From assembly GCA_003451645.1 (NCBI GenBank), contig DMER01000036.1, forward strand, positions 11,910-44,801: 32,892 nt of DNA. The letters run 5' to 3'. The notes under the pieces were generated by a model that did no database searches, was not told the origin of the DNA, and saw nothing but the letters and a program-made list of their open reading frames with translations. Source of the stretch: Alphaproteobacteria bacterium. Lineage in GTDB: Bacteria > Pseudomonadota > Alphaproteobacteria > Micropepsales > Micropepsaceae. Made by a program: the position numbers and the translations under genes. Below, in pieces: positions 1-11,159 of the stretch (position 1 is its first letter; each line of letters begins with the position of its first letter).

Positions 1-1406
1 GAAGCAGGTATCACTTTGTCGACGCGGTAAAGATAATATGATCCGTCTTTCGCGAAGAGAAACTCGCTATCGCGGCCCGTCTCACCTTCTTGGACGAGCC
101 TCAGGAATTCCGAGTCTTGCGGCAGTCCATCAATGACCTCGTCTTGGAGACCTTTGCCCTGCGCATTGATCGCAGGAATTGAGCGCAGCGTGAGCTTTGC
201 TTTGCCCGCAGCCTCTTCGAGACTCGTGCCAGCGCCCAGCGCCTCTTCAATCTCGCGGGTTAACTCGATGATTCTTGTCTTGGCCTGATCCTGTGCAAGC
301 CGGTCTCTGATCTCTGTACGCACATCCTCAAGCGTCTTGCTGCTGCCCGGGGTGATTTCCGTGGCACGCAGGATGATCCAGCCAAAAGGCCCCTTAATCG
401 GTGCCGTCGGCACATTCACCGCCGTCTCGAAGGCTTGCCTAGGGATCGTGCTATCGCCAGCCTTCGCCGTACCGATTTTGGTCTCGCCGGTCTTCATGCC
501 TTGAAGCAACGCCACGGCCTCAAAGTCCTCGCCACGGGCAAGGCGTTCAGCGCCGTCGCGGGCAGCCGCCTCGTCCTTGAAGCGAATTTGCTCGAATTTG
601 CGCTCCTCTGGGACCACATAAGTGGCTTTCGCGGCCTCATAAATCCGTTTGATCTCGTCCTCGCTGACGGTTGCGGTCTTGGCAAGTTCGGTAGGCGACA
701 GCACCAGCAAACTGACTGCGCGATATTCCGGCCTGCGAAACCGGATGCCGTTATCCGCATAGTATTTCTTGAGGCCCGCCTCGTCGAGATCAGGCACGTT
801 CCCCAAGATTGCGGGATCGAGTTTGAGATATTCAACTGTGCGGCGTTCACGCCGCGCGTAATTCAGCGCCGAGGCCAGTCCGTCTGGCAGATTGAGGCCC
901 GTTAAGATAGTGTTCGTTACTTGGTCACGCAGGAGGCCGCCCCGAATGGTGTCTAGGAGTTGCGCCTCCGTCATCTGGCTTTCCTGCAGCACAAATTGCA
1001 GCCACTGCGTGTTGATGCGGCCAGTGGCATCGGTCGCATTGGGAATGGATTTCAAATAACCGAGCACAGATCGTTGAGAGACGTTTAGACCCAGATCGAC
1101 TGCCACGCGCTCCATGGCGATTTGGTCGATGAGATTGGTCAGGGCTTGGCGGTCTAGACCAAGCTCCCGGGCTTGCCGGTCGGCGATAGATTGGCCAGTG
1201 CGCTGCTCAATCCGGCGCAATTCGTCGCGATAATGACGCTCAAAGCGCTCCCGCGAGATAGGGGTCCCGGCCACTTTGGCAATATCGGTTGTCGGCGCGG
1301 CACCCAGGAAGTCCTGGATTCCCCAAACCGCGAAACTCATTACCAATAGGGCTATGAAAATAGTCGCGACCCAAGACTTTGTGGCATCACGCAAGGAATC
1401 GAGCAT
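1..1406 (-). CDS. ppiD: PpiD/SurA-type peptidylprolyl isomerase, membrane-anchored periplasmic folding factor (3' end outside window)
   Basis: The reverse strand reads as one open frame of about 468 codons from an ATG at 1406 to the left edge, with no stop, so the C-terminus is missing. The N-terminus (MLDSLRDATKSW...) has a short cytoplasmic stretch and one uncleaved transmembrane helix at about residues 11-30. This is the layout of PpiD, which is anchored in the inner membrane and faces the periplasm. A SurA_N-like helical chaperone segment follows (about 40-200). A parvulin/rotamase-like segment comes next, containing KFEQIRF, ARGEDFEAVA and GPFGWIILRATE. The family helps newly exported proteins fold, mainly outer-membrane proteins. 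The gene diverges from tpiA across 169 bp. Adjacency to tpiA and secG is common in Alphaproteobacteria. Family assignment is firm; whether it has isomerase activity or only chaperone activity cannot be read from sequence. Confidence 0.9.
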   Translation of the reverse strand, partial: MLDSLRDATKSWVATIFIALLVMSFAVWGIQDFLGAAPTTDIAKVAGTPISRERFERHYRDELRRIEQRTGQSIADRQARELGLDRQALTNLIDQIAMERVAVDLGLNVSQRSVLGYLKSIPNATDATGRINTQWLQFVLQESQMTEAQLLDTIRGGLLRDQVTNTILTGLNLPDGLASALNYARRERRTVEYLKLDPAILGNVPDLDEAGLKKYYADNGIRFRRPEYRAVSLLVLSPTELAKTATVSEDEIKRIYEAAKATYVVPEERKFEQIRFKDEAAARDGAERLARGEDFEAVALLQGMKTGETKIGTAKAGDSTIPRQAFETAVNVPTAPIKGPFGWIILRATEITPGSSKTLEDVRTEIRDRLAQDQAKTRIIELTREIEEALGAGTSLEEAAGKAKLTLRSIPAINAQGKGLQDEVIDGLPQDSEFLRLVQEGETGRDSEFLFAKDGSYYLYRVDKVIPA

Positions 1407-1575
1407 GTCGGACTTAGCGCCTCATGAAGGGTCTGGTTTTCCCGGGCCTGGCCGGGTGGCATGGGCGCAACATATCCATCCGCGGCCCAGGAGAGCAAGC
1501 CGATTGCATCAGAGACGGATTGCGCACTAAACACCTGCTCCTCAATTAAAGACCAAGAGAAAAAACAAATCCGCG

Positions 1576-2358
1576 ATGAATGAAACAGCCATCCCGGCTC
1601 GCAGGCCGCCGAAACTCGTCGTTGGCAACTGGAAAATGTTTGGGACGCGCCGGTCCAGCGCTGAGGTGCGAACATTGGTGCGCTTGTTAGGCTTAAAGCG
1701 TCCGCACTGCGAGGTCGTGATCTGCCCGCCCGCAGTTCTTCTTCCACCCTTTAGGCAGATCAATCGCGGATCGAGGTTGAAATTGGGTGGTCAGGATTGC
1801 CATCCCTTAACACAGGGCGCGCATACCGGGGATATTTCAGCTGAGATGCTGAAGGACGCAGGCGCCGGATATGTCATCGTCGGGCATTCTGAGCGGCGAG
1901 AAGCTTACCGCGAGACTGATCAAATGGTCGCGCAAAAGGCACAGGCGGCACTGCGCGCCGGGTTGCATCCCATAGTGTGCATTGGTGAAACAGCGGAGCA
2001 GAATGAGGCCGGACATACACTTGATGTCCTCACTCGCCAATTAGAACGATCTCTGCCCGATCTTTTGGATGCAACTGAGCACGCGGCATTTACCATCGCC
2101 TATGAGCCGGTTTGGGCGATAGGCACGGGCCGCATCCCTAGCCCGGCGCAAATAGAGGAAATTCATGGGGAGATACGCCGTGCGTTGCAGAAGCGATTGG
2201 GGCTGCAGGCTGCAAAATCTCGCGTGATTTATGGCGGCTCGGTGAAGGCGTCCAATGCTCGCGCAATCCTTAATCTCGCAGAAGTTGACGGCGCACTTGT
2301 TGGCGGCGCAAGTCTCAAGGCAACCGACTTTGCAGCGATCGTCTATTCAATCAATTAG
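1576..2358 (+). CDS. tpiA: Triosephosphate isomerase
   Basis: This 260-residue protein has the normal length for the family. It interconverts dihydroxyacetone phosphate and glyceraldehyde 3-phosphate in glycolysis and gluconeogenesis, in the cytoplasm. The TIM-barrel landmarks are all present: GNWKMF with N18 and catalytic K20, the electrophile H104 in VIVGHSERR, the base E177 in AYEPVWAIGTG including the phosphate-gripping loop 6, and the YGGSVK phosphate-binding motif near the C-terminus. The ATG at 1576 is preceded by a purine-rich stretch (aagagaaaaaa) that could serve as a weak ribosome binding site. It is divergent from ppiD, and a response-regulator-like gene follows 84 bp downstream. 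Nothing about the enzyme looks unusual. Confidence 0.98.
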   Translation: MNETAIPARRPPKLVVGNWKMFGTRRSSAEVRTLVRLLGLKRPHCEVVICPPAVLLPPFRQINRGSRLKLGGQDCHPLTQGAHTGDISAEMLKDAGAGYVIVGHSERREAYRETDQMVAQKAQAALRAGLHPIVCIGETAEQNEAGHTLDVLTRQLERSLPDLLDATEHAAFTIAYEPVWAIGTGRIPSPAQIEEIHGEIRRALQKRLGLQAAKSRVIYGGSVKASNARAILNLAEVDGALVGGASLKATDFAAIVYSIN

Positions 2359-2442
2359 TCCCAAAGGCGTAAAGCGGGGCGCAACTTTTGTCCGGGATAC
2401 TCACTTTGCCCATTGGGTGGGGTGAGGGGTGGAAATTTAACC

Positions 2443-3423
2443 ATGAGTGCCGCGCTTTCTGCCACGGCGACAACCAAGTTGCGGTTTGAAAACGCCGATG
2501 TTGTCGTGTTCGACCCGGTCTCGACCAACCGTTCCGCGTCCCGCGGCGCTCTCGCGACGCTTGGCTTCCGTAAGGTCCAGACGCCCTATGACCCAAGCGC
2601 TCTTCAACAGCGCATGAAGGGTCAAACGGCCGATTTGCTGCTGCTCGAGATGCGGCCAGACCCAGCACCCATCTTGGGGATTATTCAGGATATTCGTCAG
2701 GGACGGTTGGGTTTAAACCCCTTTGTTATCATCATTGCCACCGCCTGGACGCTGGACGATGACATCGTCAAGAAGGTCGTTCAGTCCGGCGCGGACGATC
2801 TGATGGGGCGCCCATTTTCGATTGGCTTTTTGGGCCAGCGGATTCGCAATCTGCTGGATGGGCGCAAAGGTTTTGTTGTTACGTCCGATTATGTTGGCCC
2901 GGACCGGCGCAGAGACCCGGGGCGCACGAGCAGTGCCGCCACTTTCACTGTGCCCAACAGTCTGAAGCTGAAGGCCACAGGCGGTAACGATACAATCGCC
3001 ATCGAAACCGAGATTGCCTCGCAAGTGGCGCGCTCGAGAGACGGGGTTAACGCCGAAAAATCTCGCCGCAACGCTTTTCAGATGATCATTCAAGCGCGTC
3101 TGACTTCTGCCGCGCTGGATAATGCTGCACCAGCAGAAATGATCACTGCCGATCTAGTTAAGATCGAAACGCTGGCCCAAGAGACAGTAACGAGGACCCA
3201 GAATTCTGAATTTTCTATGGCGTTTCAAATGTGCGAGCCGATTGTTATGGCCACACAAGCGGCTAGACGCGGCGAGGAGGTCGCGCACCATCTCAAGCTC
3301 ATTGGGCAACTTGCGACGACGCTATATTCTACGCTGTGCTCTGGCCGGTCGACCGAAGAGATCGAGTACGACGTGACACAGACGGTTTTGATGATCCAGA
3401 ATCGCTCGGTAAAGGCATCATAG
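2443..3423 (+). CDS. Receiver-domain protein with degenerate phosphoacceptor site and helical C-terminal domain
   Basis: This is a 326-residue protein if it starts at the ATG at 2443, which has a G-rich Shine-Dalgarno-like sequence (gaggggtgg) upstream. A longer TTG start at 2413 is possible. Residues about 17-135 look like a CheY-type receiver: VVVFDP (acidic D24), a hydrophobic beta-3 strand ending in LLLLEM, IIIATAW (T100), and GADDLMGRPFS. At the phosphoacceptor position there is Glu (E69) instead of Asp, and the usual conserved Lys of the KP motif is Arg (R123). A segment YVGPDRRRD follows at about 150. The last 150 residues are predicted mostly helical, with no HTH, GGDEF or kinase motif that I recognise. 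It may act as a phosphorylation-independent adaptor, but that is inference. It lies between tpiA and secG. Confidence 0.72.
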   Translation: MSAALSATATTKLRFENADVVVFDPVSTNRSASRGALATLGFRKVQTPYDPSALQQRMKGQTADLLLLEMRPDPAPILGIIQDIRQGRLGLNPFVIIIATAWTLDDDIVKKVVQSGADDLMGRPFSIGFLGQRIRNLLDGRKGFVVTSDYVGPDRRRDPGRTSSAATFTVPNSLKLKATGGNDTIAIETEIASQVARSRDGVNAEKSRRNAFQMIIQARLTSAALDNAAPAEMITADLVKIETLAQETVTRTQNSEFSMAFQMCEPIVMATQAARRGEEVAHHLKLIGQLATTLYSTLCSGRSTEEIEYDVTQTVLMIQNRSVKAS

Positions 3424-3546
3424 TCGGCCGGACTGGCAAGGCACCGGGGAACCGCCAAAAAATCGGGCTTCCGTTTACTCGTCCTCTCAGGTATGCGACT
3501 TGGTTTGGCGCTGGCCGCCTACTGATTGGCAAGTGAGCGAGAACGA

Positions 3547-4044
3547 ATGGAAACCGTACTCCTGGTGCTGCACCTTTTGATTGCAGCGTCCTTAATCGGC
3601 ATCGTGCTTCTGCAACCGTCTGAGGGCGGCGGGTTGGGCATGGGGCAGGGCCCTGGTGGCTTAGCAGGCATGATGAGTGGCCGCGGCCCGGCGAGCGCAT
3701 TGACCCGCGCGACTGTCTGGCTGGCCGCTGCTTTTTTTGCGACATCCATCTCGCTGACCTTACTGGCCAAGGCCTCCAAGCAAACGAGCCCATTGAGCCC
3801 AACGGCGCCCGCCTCGGGGCCACTTTTGCCGTCTGCACCATCTTCGATCCCTGTTCCAGAAGGCGGGTTACTGAGTGCGCCGGCACCCTCAGCGCCCGAA
3901 TCGACGGCCGGTTCTCCGGCACCTGCGGCAACAAGCGCTCCTGCGCCAGCAGCGGGAGATGCGGCTCAACCAGTGGCACCAGCAGCTCCCGCAGCCGTAA
4001 CGCCTGCGCCCCAGCCAGCGACACCGCCCCCGGCAAACAATTGA
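3547..4044 (+). CDS. secG: Preprotein translocase subunit SecG with long Ala/Pro-rich tail
   Basis: SecG is a small inner-membrane subunit of the SecYEG channel that assists SecA-driven export. The protein starts METVLLVLHLLIAASLIG and has two transmembrane helices (about 3-22 and 52-74). Between them lies the conserved LLQPSEGGGLGMG...GRGPASALTRAT loop, which identifies the family. The ATG at 3547 is preferred over an in-frame TTG at 3526 because it places TM1 at the N-terminus as in other SecG proteins, and gagcga lies just upstream. At 165 residues it is longer than the core family. The extra part (about 80-165) is a low-complexity Ala/Pro/Ser tail with no motif. Such tails occur in alphaproteobacterial SecG. 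pyrG follows 77 bp downstream. Confidence 0.95.
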   Translation: METVLLVLHLLIAASLIGIVLLQPSEGGGLGMGQGPGGLAGMMSGRGPASALTRATVWLAAAFFATSISLTLLAKASKQTSPLSPTAPASGPLLPSAPSSIPVPEGGLLSAPAPSAPESTAGSPAPAATSAPAPAAGDAAQPVAPAAPAAVTPAPQPATPPPANN

Positions 4045-4067
4045 AAATCTGGGTACAGCTCAACTGA

Positions 4068-5750
<1,683 letters not shown>

Positions 5751-5786
5751 AACTCTATCAACAGCTTAACCCGATTCTCCCAGGGG

Positions 5787-5815
5787 TTGATTGGGTCGCC
5801 CGGTTCTTGTATGAT
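5787..5815 (+). promoter_or_regulatory. Sigma-70-like promoter for the tandem HTH regulators
   Basis: TTGATT at 5787-5792 and TATGAT at 5810-5815 are separated by exactly 17 bases. They match the housekeeping consensus at 4 of 6 and 5 of 6 positions. It lies in the 159-bp gap after pyrG, so transcription would start near 5822, about 88 bases before the ATG of the first HTH gene. This suggests the two regulators are transcribed separately from pyrG. Assigned by eye only. Confidence 0.5.
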
Positions 5816-5909
5816 TTCTGCGGATCTTGAGACCTGAATTCTGCGGCCTCACACGGCATGGGATCGGCCGGCCAATCGTGTCCCTCGCACAGTTGAGTAT
5901 GTTGCCGGG

Positions 5910-6533
5910 ATGACCGAAAGAGCCTCTTGGCCCAATCTTGTCCGTGCATTGCGCCTATCTCGGAACGAGACACAAGGCGCCTTCGCCGCTGCTATGGGAG
6001 TGGCGCAACAGACAATCTCTCGGTGGGAAGCCGGTTCGCAGATCCCTGACTTGGCTATCCAGCATAAGCTACGCCAGCACTTATCCATCATGGCTCTGTC
6101 ATCAACCGCCTATTGGATGTACCGCGTCTCGCATGCCTATGGGCAGGAGTTATTGATCGACCGTGGACTGACGATCCTTGCGGTCAGTGCAAGCGCTGCT
6201 GCACAGATGGGGCTGAATAACGATCAAATCGTTGGAAAAGACCTGCGGGATTTGCTCCCCCCCCAAGCAGTGCGTTCGAGTTCAGATTCAGAGGAGCTCG
6301 CAAACCTCGTTGAGCTTGGTTTTTTTGATGGCTTGATTCGTTCCGTGACCATGTCGGTGTTTTGGTCAGCTGAACATGCGGCAGCGGCTGGACGATTGGA
6401 CATTTGGCCAATAGTCACCACGGAACAAGCGATTTTAGGATATGTGCAGGGCTACCCTAAGAACAAAAATGAGCCTCCCGCAAACAGGCTGCTAAAAATA
6501 GAAGACGTCAACGTACGGCTCAACAAGGATTAG
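5910..6533 (+). CDS. XRE-family HTH regulator with PAS-like C-terminal domain (paralog 1)
   Basis: This 207-residue protein has an N-terminal Cro/C1-type helix-turn-helix at about residues 10-60 (ETQGAFAAAMGVAQQTISRWEAG). This motif implies sequence-specific DNA binding. Residues about 78-190 resemble a PAS-type sensor fold: a strand-rich start (ELLIDRGLTILAVSASAAAQMG), then IVGKDLRDLLPP, and a terminal IWPIVTTEQAILGYVQGY. No ligand-binding residue can be assigned. It aligns along its whole length with the next gene, which starts 10 bp downstream, so the two look like a tandem duplication. Odd feature: an 8-base C run (6257-6264) and a 7-base T run (6320-6326) lie inside the frame. I do not recognise a characterised ortholog. 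Confidence 0.8.
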   Translation: MTERASWPNLVRALRLSRNETQGAFAAAMGVAQQTISRWEAGSQIPDLAIQHKLRQHLSIMALSSTAYWMYRVSHAYGQELLIDRGLTILAVSASAAAQMGLNNDQIVGKDLRDLLPPQAVRSSSDSEELANLVELGFFDGLIRSVTMSVFWSAEHAAAAGRLDIWPIVTTEQAILGYVQGYPKNKNEPPANRLLKIEDVNVRLNKD

Positions 6534-6543
6534 ACCTGGACAA

Positions 6544-7167
6544 ATGTCGCCTAATCCTGAGTCCTACTGGGCATCTTTTGTTTCAAGCTATCGCAAGCTT
6601 CACAACCTCACACAGGAGGATTTGGCGGCGCGTTTGAATGTCAGCCAGCAGACGGTCTCGCGCTGGGAAGCGGGTCAGCAAGTGCCGGACGCGACCAGCC
6701 AAGCGGTTCTCAAGCAAGTCTTAGGGGAAGCAGATTTTGGATCAAAAAAATTATTGATTGAGCGGGTGAGGCAATCATCCGGCTGCAACCTCCTGCTGAA
6801 CTCAAATGCGGTCGTTGTGGCAGCCAGCAGTGCGGTCGCGAGCGCAATCAATAGAGACTCTTCTCGTGAGATTGAGGGGTTGCACCTTGATGAGCTCCTG
6901 CCACTTCCCCGGCCGGGCACTGTCGAAATGGCCGCTCGGGCAGGGCTCTTTGATGGGCGGCTCATGTCAATAAGCTTCACCTGCGAGCTCGGATTTGCGA
7001 CCGGCACACAGTTCATCTTTACTGAGATCTGGCCTGCGTTAACTCAAGACGGAGAGATTTTCGCTCACGCCGTTATGCACTTGCGGGAACACCGGCCGGG
7101 GCAGGGGGAGCCAGGGACACGGGTCACTGGTTTGACCGTCACGCCAAATACCTTGGTTCAGTTTTAG
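6544..7167 (+). CDS. XRE-family HTH regulator with PAS-like C-terminal domain (paralog 2)
   Basis: At 207 residues, this protein is the same length as its upstream neighbour. The Cro/C1-type HTH is at about residues 12-62 ([23 protein letters not shown]), with the same QQT[IV]SRWEAG recognition segment as paralog 1. The C-terminal part keeps matching blocks: [45 protein letters not shown] and [14 protein letters not shown]. This supports a shared PAS-like sensory domain. The gene begins 10 bp after the first, so both are probably co-transcribed from the promoter at 5787-5815. Identity between the copies is moderate by eye, indicating an old duplication with divergence. Targets and ligand are unknown; neither gene has an obvious functional link to pyrG or kdsA. 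Confidence 0.8.
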   Translation: MSPNPESYWASFVSSYRKLHNLTQEDLAARLNVSQQTVSRWEAGQQVPDATSQAVLKQVLGEADFGSKKLLIERVRQSSGCNLLLNSNAVVVAASSAVASAINRDSSREIEGLHLDELLPLPRPGTVEMAARAGLFDGRLMSISFTCELGFATGTQFIFTEIWPALTQDGEIFAHAVMHLREHRPGQGEPGTRVTGLTVTPNTLVQF

Positions 7168-7232
7168 GTCTACTTCGAGGGTTCCGGAATTTTTCGCTCG
7201 CGGCAGCAGCATTTTGGGCTAATGTCGATGGT

Positions 7233-8078
7233 ATGAAACCCAACTCCGTTGTCGAGATTGGCCCCATTCGGGTCGCGAACCATTTGCCCCTTACGCTCAT
7301 TGCCGGTCCGTGCGCGCTGGAAAGCCGCGATCATGCGTTCGAAATGGCGCATGCGTTGAAGGAGATTACCTCGAAGGCGGGGATCGGTCTGATCTACAAG
7401 ACCTCGTTCGACAAGGCCAACCGCACCAGCGCGAACAGTGCGCGAGGCATCGGTTTGGATTTGGCGCTCCCAATCTTTGAAGACATCCGCCGCAAGTTTG
7501 ATCTGCCGGTTCTGACCGATGTGCATGAACGCGAGCAGTGCGCCACGGCGGCGCAAGCGGTTGACGTCTTGCAAATTCCAGCCTTCCTCTGCAGGCAGAC
7601 CGATCTGCTCGAAGCGGCTGCCAAAACTGGAAAGGCGGTCAACGTCAAGAAGGGTCAATTCTTGGCGCCTTGGGACATGAAGAACGTAGTGGAAAAAGTG
7701 ACGGCGGCTGGCAATGGCAATGTCATGGCAACGGAGCGCGGCGTCAGCTTCGGCTATAACACGCTTGTCTCCGACATGCGCGCAATTCCGGTCTTGAAGG
7801 ACATTGGCTGTCCAGTTGTTTTCGATGCAACGCACTCGGTGCAACAGCCAGGCGGGCAGGGGACCAAGTCCGGCGGGCAGCGTGAGATGGTTCCCATCCT
7901 TGCGCGTGCGGCGGTTGCCATTGGTGTTGCCGCCGTGTTCATTGAAACGCACCAGGACCCGGACAACGCGCCCTCGGACGGTCCAAACATGGTCCATCTC
8001 AAAGACATGGCGGCGCTGTTGTCCGAGCTGAAGGCATTCGACCAGTTGGCGAAGCGCGTGCACCCTGAGCAAGTCTAA
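7233..8078 (+). CDS. kdsA: 3-deoxy-D-manno-octulosonate 8-phosphate synthase
   Basis: This 281-residue enzyme condenses phosphoenolpyruvate with arabinose 5-phosphate to give KDO-8-phosphate. That is the first committed step to the KDO of lipopolysaccharide, in the cytoplasm. Family motifs are clear: [10 protein letters not shown] near the N-terminus, [66 protein letters not shown] and [18 protein letters not shown]. Length and motif order are normal for the family. There is no clear Shine-Dalgarno sequence before the ATG at 7233, but the start fits the family N-terminus. Placement just before eno is common in Alphaproteobacteria. Its presence implies a Gram-negative LPS-bearing envelope. Confidence 0.97.
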   Translation: MKPNSVVEIGPIRVANHLPLTLIAGPCALESRDHAFEMAHALKEITSKAGIGLIYKTSFDKANRTSANSARGIGLDLALPIFEDIRRKFDLPVLTDVHEREQCATAAQAVDVLQIPAFLCRQTDLLEAAAKTGKAVNVKKGQFLAPWDMKNVVEKVTAAGNGNVMATERGVSFGYNTLVSDMRAIPVLKDIGCPVVFDATHSVQQPGGQGTKSGGQREMVPILARAAVAIGVAAVFIETHQDPDNAPSDGPNMVHLKDMAALLSELKAFDQLAKRVHPEQV

Positions 8079-8171
8079 CCGACCTGCATGAGATGCCATC
8101 GGGGCGCCGGATTCCCCACTAGGCGGATGGATTTCAATTCGCTAAAAGCCCCACAGAGTCATGCTTATTGA

Positions 8172-9473
<1,302 letters not shown>

Positions 9474-9476
9474 TCC

Positions 9477-10661
9477 ATGACGTTGCCGCTGGACAGACAC
9501 GCTCTGATCAGTGCAGCAAACGGCGGAGACAGCGGCGCACAATATGCGCTCGCTGCATCGCTCCACCGTGACGGTCAGACAGCTGAAGCCATGCAATGGC
9601 TGGAGCGCGCCGCGCATAGTGGTCACCTTCACGCACAATACACATGGGCCGCCAGAGAGCTGAGTGGCGCGACACCTTTAAAACAAGCCCAAGCTTCGAT
9701 CGACTTACTCCGAAAATCGGCCTCCGCTGGTGTCCATCAAGCCAAACGTCTTTTGAGCGTCGTTGAGGCGTGGGGCCTCAAAGGCGCGGCCAATTGGGAA
9801 CTGGCGTGCCAGTTACTCATGGACGCCTGCGAGGCAGGCGATCCTGGCGCTCTTCGCGAAGCCGGGCTCTTGTGGCTGCTCAACAATCCAGGCGATGAGG
9901 CTGCGGTGAGGCTTGTTCACGCAGCAGCGTCGAAGGGGGACAGTATCGCGCAGGCCTTTGCCGGGCGCTTTGGATTCGGGGATCCAAATGAGCCAGGGAC
10001 TCCCCCTCCGAGGCATCAAGTTGAGCCTCATCTGCGCGTGCCTGTTGACGTACCCCTGAAAGCGCCAAGACCGATGTTAAGCGCTCCGAAAGTTGTAACG
10101 ATTCCCGGTCTCCTGAAGGCATGGGAGTGCGACTACATCATCGCGCGGGCAGAGCCGATGCTGGCGCCATCGCAAATGATTGACGAGGGAACTGGAAAGC
10201 CGAAACTGGCAACGGACCGCACCTCATCAACAGCCGTATTTTGGCCAACAGCCAGCGACCTAGTGATGACCCATCTTGATGCGAGAATGGCTTTGGCGGC
10301 CGGACTACCAATGCGCAATGGCGAGATGCTCAATGTTCTACGCTATCAGCCTGGCCAGGAATACAAGCCCCATTTCGATGTCGTCGACCCGGCAAAGGCA
10401 GGCTCTGCTCAGTTCCTGGCGGAAGGCGGGCAAAGGGTGCGGACTTTGCTCGTTGCGCTGAACGATGACTATATCGGCGGTGAAACCAGTTTCATAAGGG
10501 CCAAGGCACAATGGCGTGGCGCAAAGGGGGATGCGTTGATCTTTGACAACGTAACCCCGGACGGAGCGCCAGACCCAATGTCCCTTCATGCAGGCCTGCC
10601 GGTCACCCAAGGCGTGAAGTGGCTGGCCTCCAAATGGTATCGCTCGGCGGAACATTGGTAA
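9477..10661 (+). CDS. Sel1-like repeat protein fused to a 2-oxoglutarate/Fe(II) oxygenase (prolyl-4-hydroxylase type)
   Basis: This 394-residue protein has two parts. Residues about 10-170 contain Sel1/TPR-like helical repeats (GAQYALAASLHRDGQTAEAMQWLERAA, HLHAQYTWAARE, ALREAGLLWLL), usual as protein-binding scaffolds. Residues about 205-393 form a prolyl-4-hydroxylase-like double-stranded beta helix. The iron ligands are H299 and D301 (KPHFDVVD) and H371 (SLHAGLPV), with K381 in GVKWLASKWY as the likely 2-oxoglutarate anchor. RTSSTAVFW, LRYQPGQEY and GGETSF are also typical. All catalytic residues appear intact, so it should be active. The start is 3 bp after the eno stop, which suggests translational coupling. 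The substrate is unknown; the repeats hint at a protein partner. Proteins of this architecture are known in Proteobacteria, but I cannot point to a characterised one. Confidence 0.88.
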   Translation: MTLPLDRHALISAANGGDSGAQYALAASLHRDGQTAEAMQWLERAAHSGHLHAQYTWAARELSGATPLKQAQASIDLLRKSASAGVHQAKRLLSVVEAWGLKGAANWELACQLLMDACEAGDPGALREAGLLWLLNNPGDEAAVRLVHAAASKGDSIAQAFAGRFGFGDPNEPGTPPPRHQVEPHLRVPVDVPLKAPRPMLSAPKVVTIPGLLKAWECDYIIARAEPMLAPSQMIDEGTGKPKLATDRTSSTAVFWPTASDLVMTHLDARMALAAGLPMRNGEMLNVLRYQPGQEYKPHFDVVDPAKAGSAQFLAEGGQRVRTLLVALNDDYIGGETSFIRAKAQWRGAKGDALIFDNVTPDGAPDPMSLHAGLPVTQGVKWLASKWYRSAEHW

Positions 10662-10750
10662 GCACCAGCGTTTACCAATTTCATGTTGACCCGGCAGAGT
10701 CCGGTATGATTCGATTCAAGTGTAAAGACGCTTTGCAATAGGGTGTGCGG

Positions 10751-11059
10751 ATGAAGATTGGCTTGGCCGTGTTTGTGCTCTGCGCCGCATTGATTGCCTA
10801 TTTCGGCTTCTATGGCCTTTATGGCAGCCACGGCATGGTGCGGTGGGTGAATTTGTCGGATGAGCTGGCCCTTGCGCGGGCTGAATTGCGAACAATTGAG
10901 GGCGAGCGGATGGCGCTCGAGCGGCGCGTCAACCAAATGAAAGACGCCTCCCTTGACCCTGACCTGTTGGATGAGCAGGCGCGCCTTACTTTGGGGCTGT
11001 CGCAGCAGCACGAACTGATCCTGCCCCGGCCTTCCAAGGCCGCCTCGCCAACGCCCTGA
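10751..11059 (+). CDS. ftsB: Septum formation initiator FtsB/DivIC family protein
   Basis: This is a short 102-residue bitopic membrane protein. A single transmembrane helix at about residues 3-23 (IGLAVFVLCAALIAYFGFYGLYG) is followed by a coiled coil (about 33-66, DELALARAELRTIEGERMALERRVNQM). It ends with the LDPDLLDEQARLTLGL block typical of alphaproteobacterial DivIC/FtsB proteins. The family links FtsQ and FtsL in the division site complex. The ATG at 10751 is preferred over GTG at 10745 because it starts at the membrane helix. The position between eno and pdhA is the standard alphaproteobacterial context. Function is assigned from the family and position. Confidence 0.9.
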   Translation: MKIGLAVFVLCAALIAYFGFYGLYGSHGMVRWVNLSDELALARAELRTIEGERMALERRVNQMKDASLDPDLLDEQARLTLGLSQQHELILPRPSKAASPTP

Positions 11060-11159
11060 TGCACATTGCTGCACTGCATGATGAGCGTGTTGTAACTGCC
11101 GCAAAGACCGACTATTGCAAGCTGTGCAGTGACGATTGCGCCAGGTCTGGCGCGTTTCC

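Noticed and set aside
1452..1470. CCCGG-N6-CCGGG hairpin between ppiD and tpiA
   Set aside because: Both flanking genes read away from it and no T-tract follows in either direction, so a terminator makes no sense there.
7170..8099. 309-codon open frame on the minus strand opposite kdsA
   Set aside because: Antisense shadow of a clearly conserved gene, with low-complexity Arg/His-rich translation and no motif.
10686..10710. TTGACC and TATGAT pair upstream of ftsB
   Set aside because: Both boxes look good, but the spacer is only 13 bases, too short for a sigma-70 promoter.
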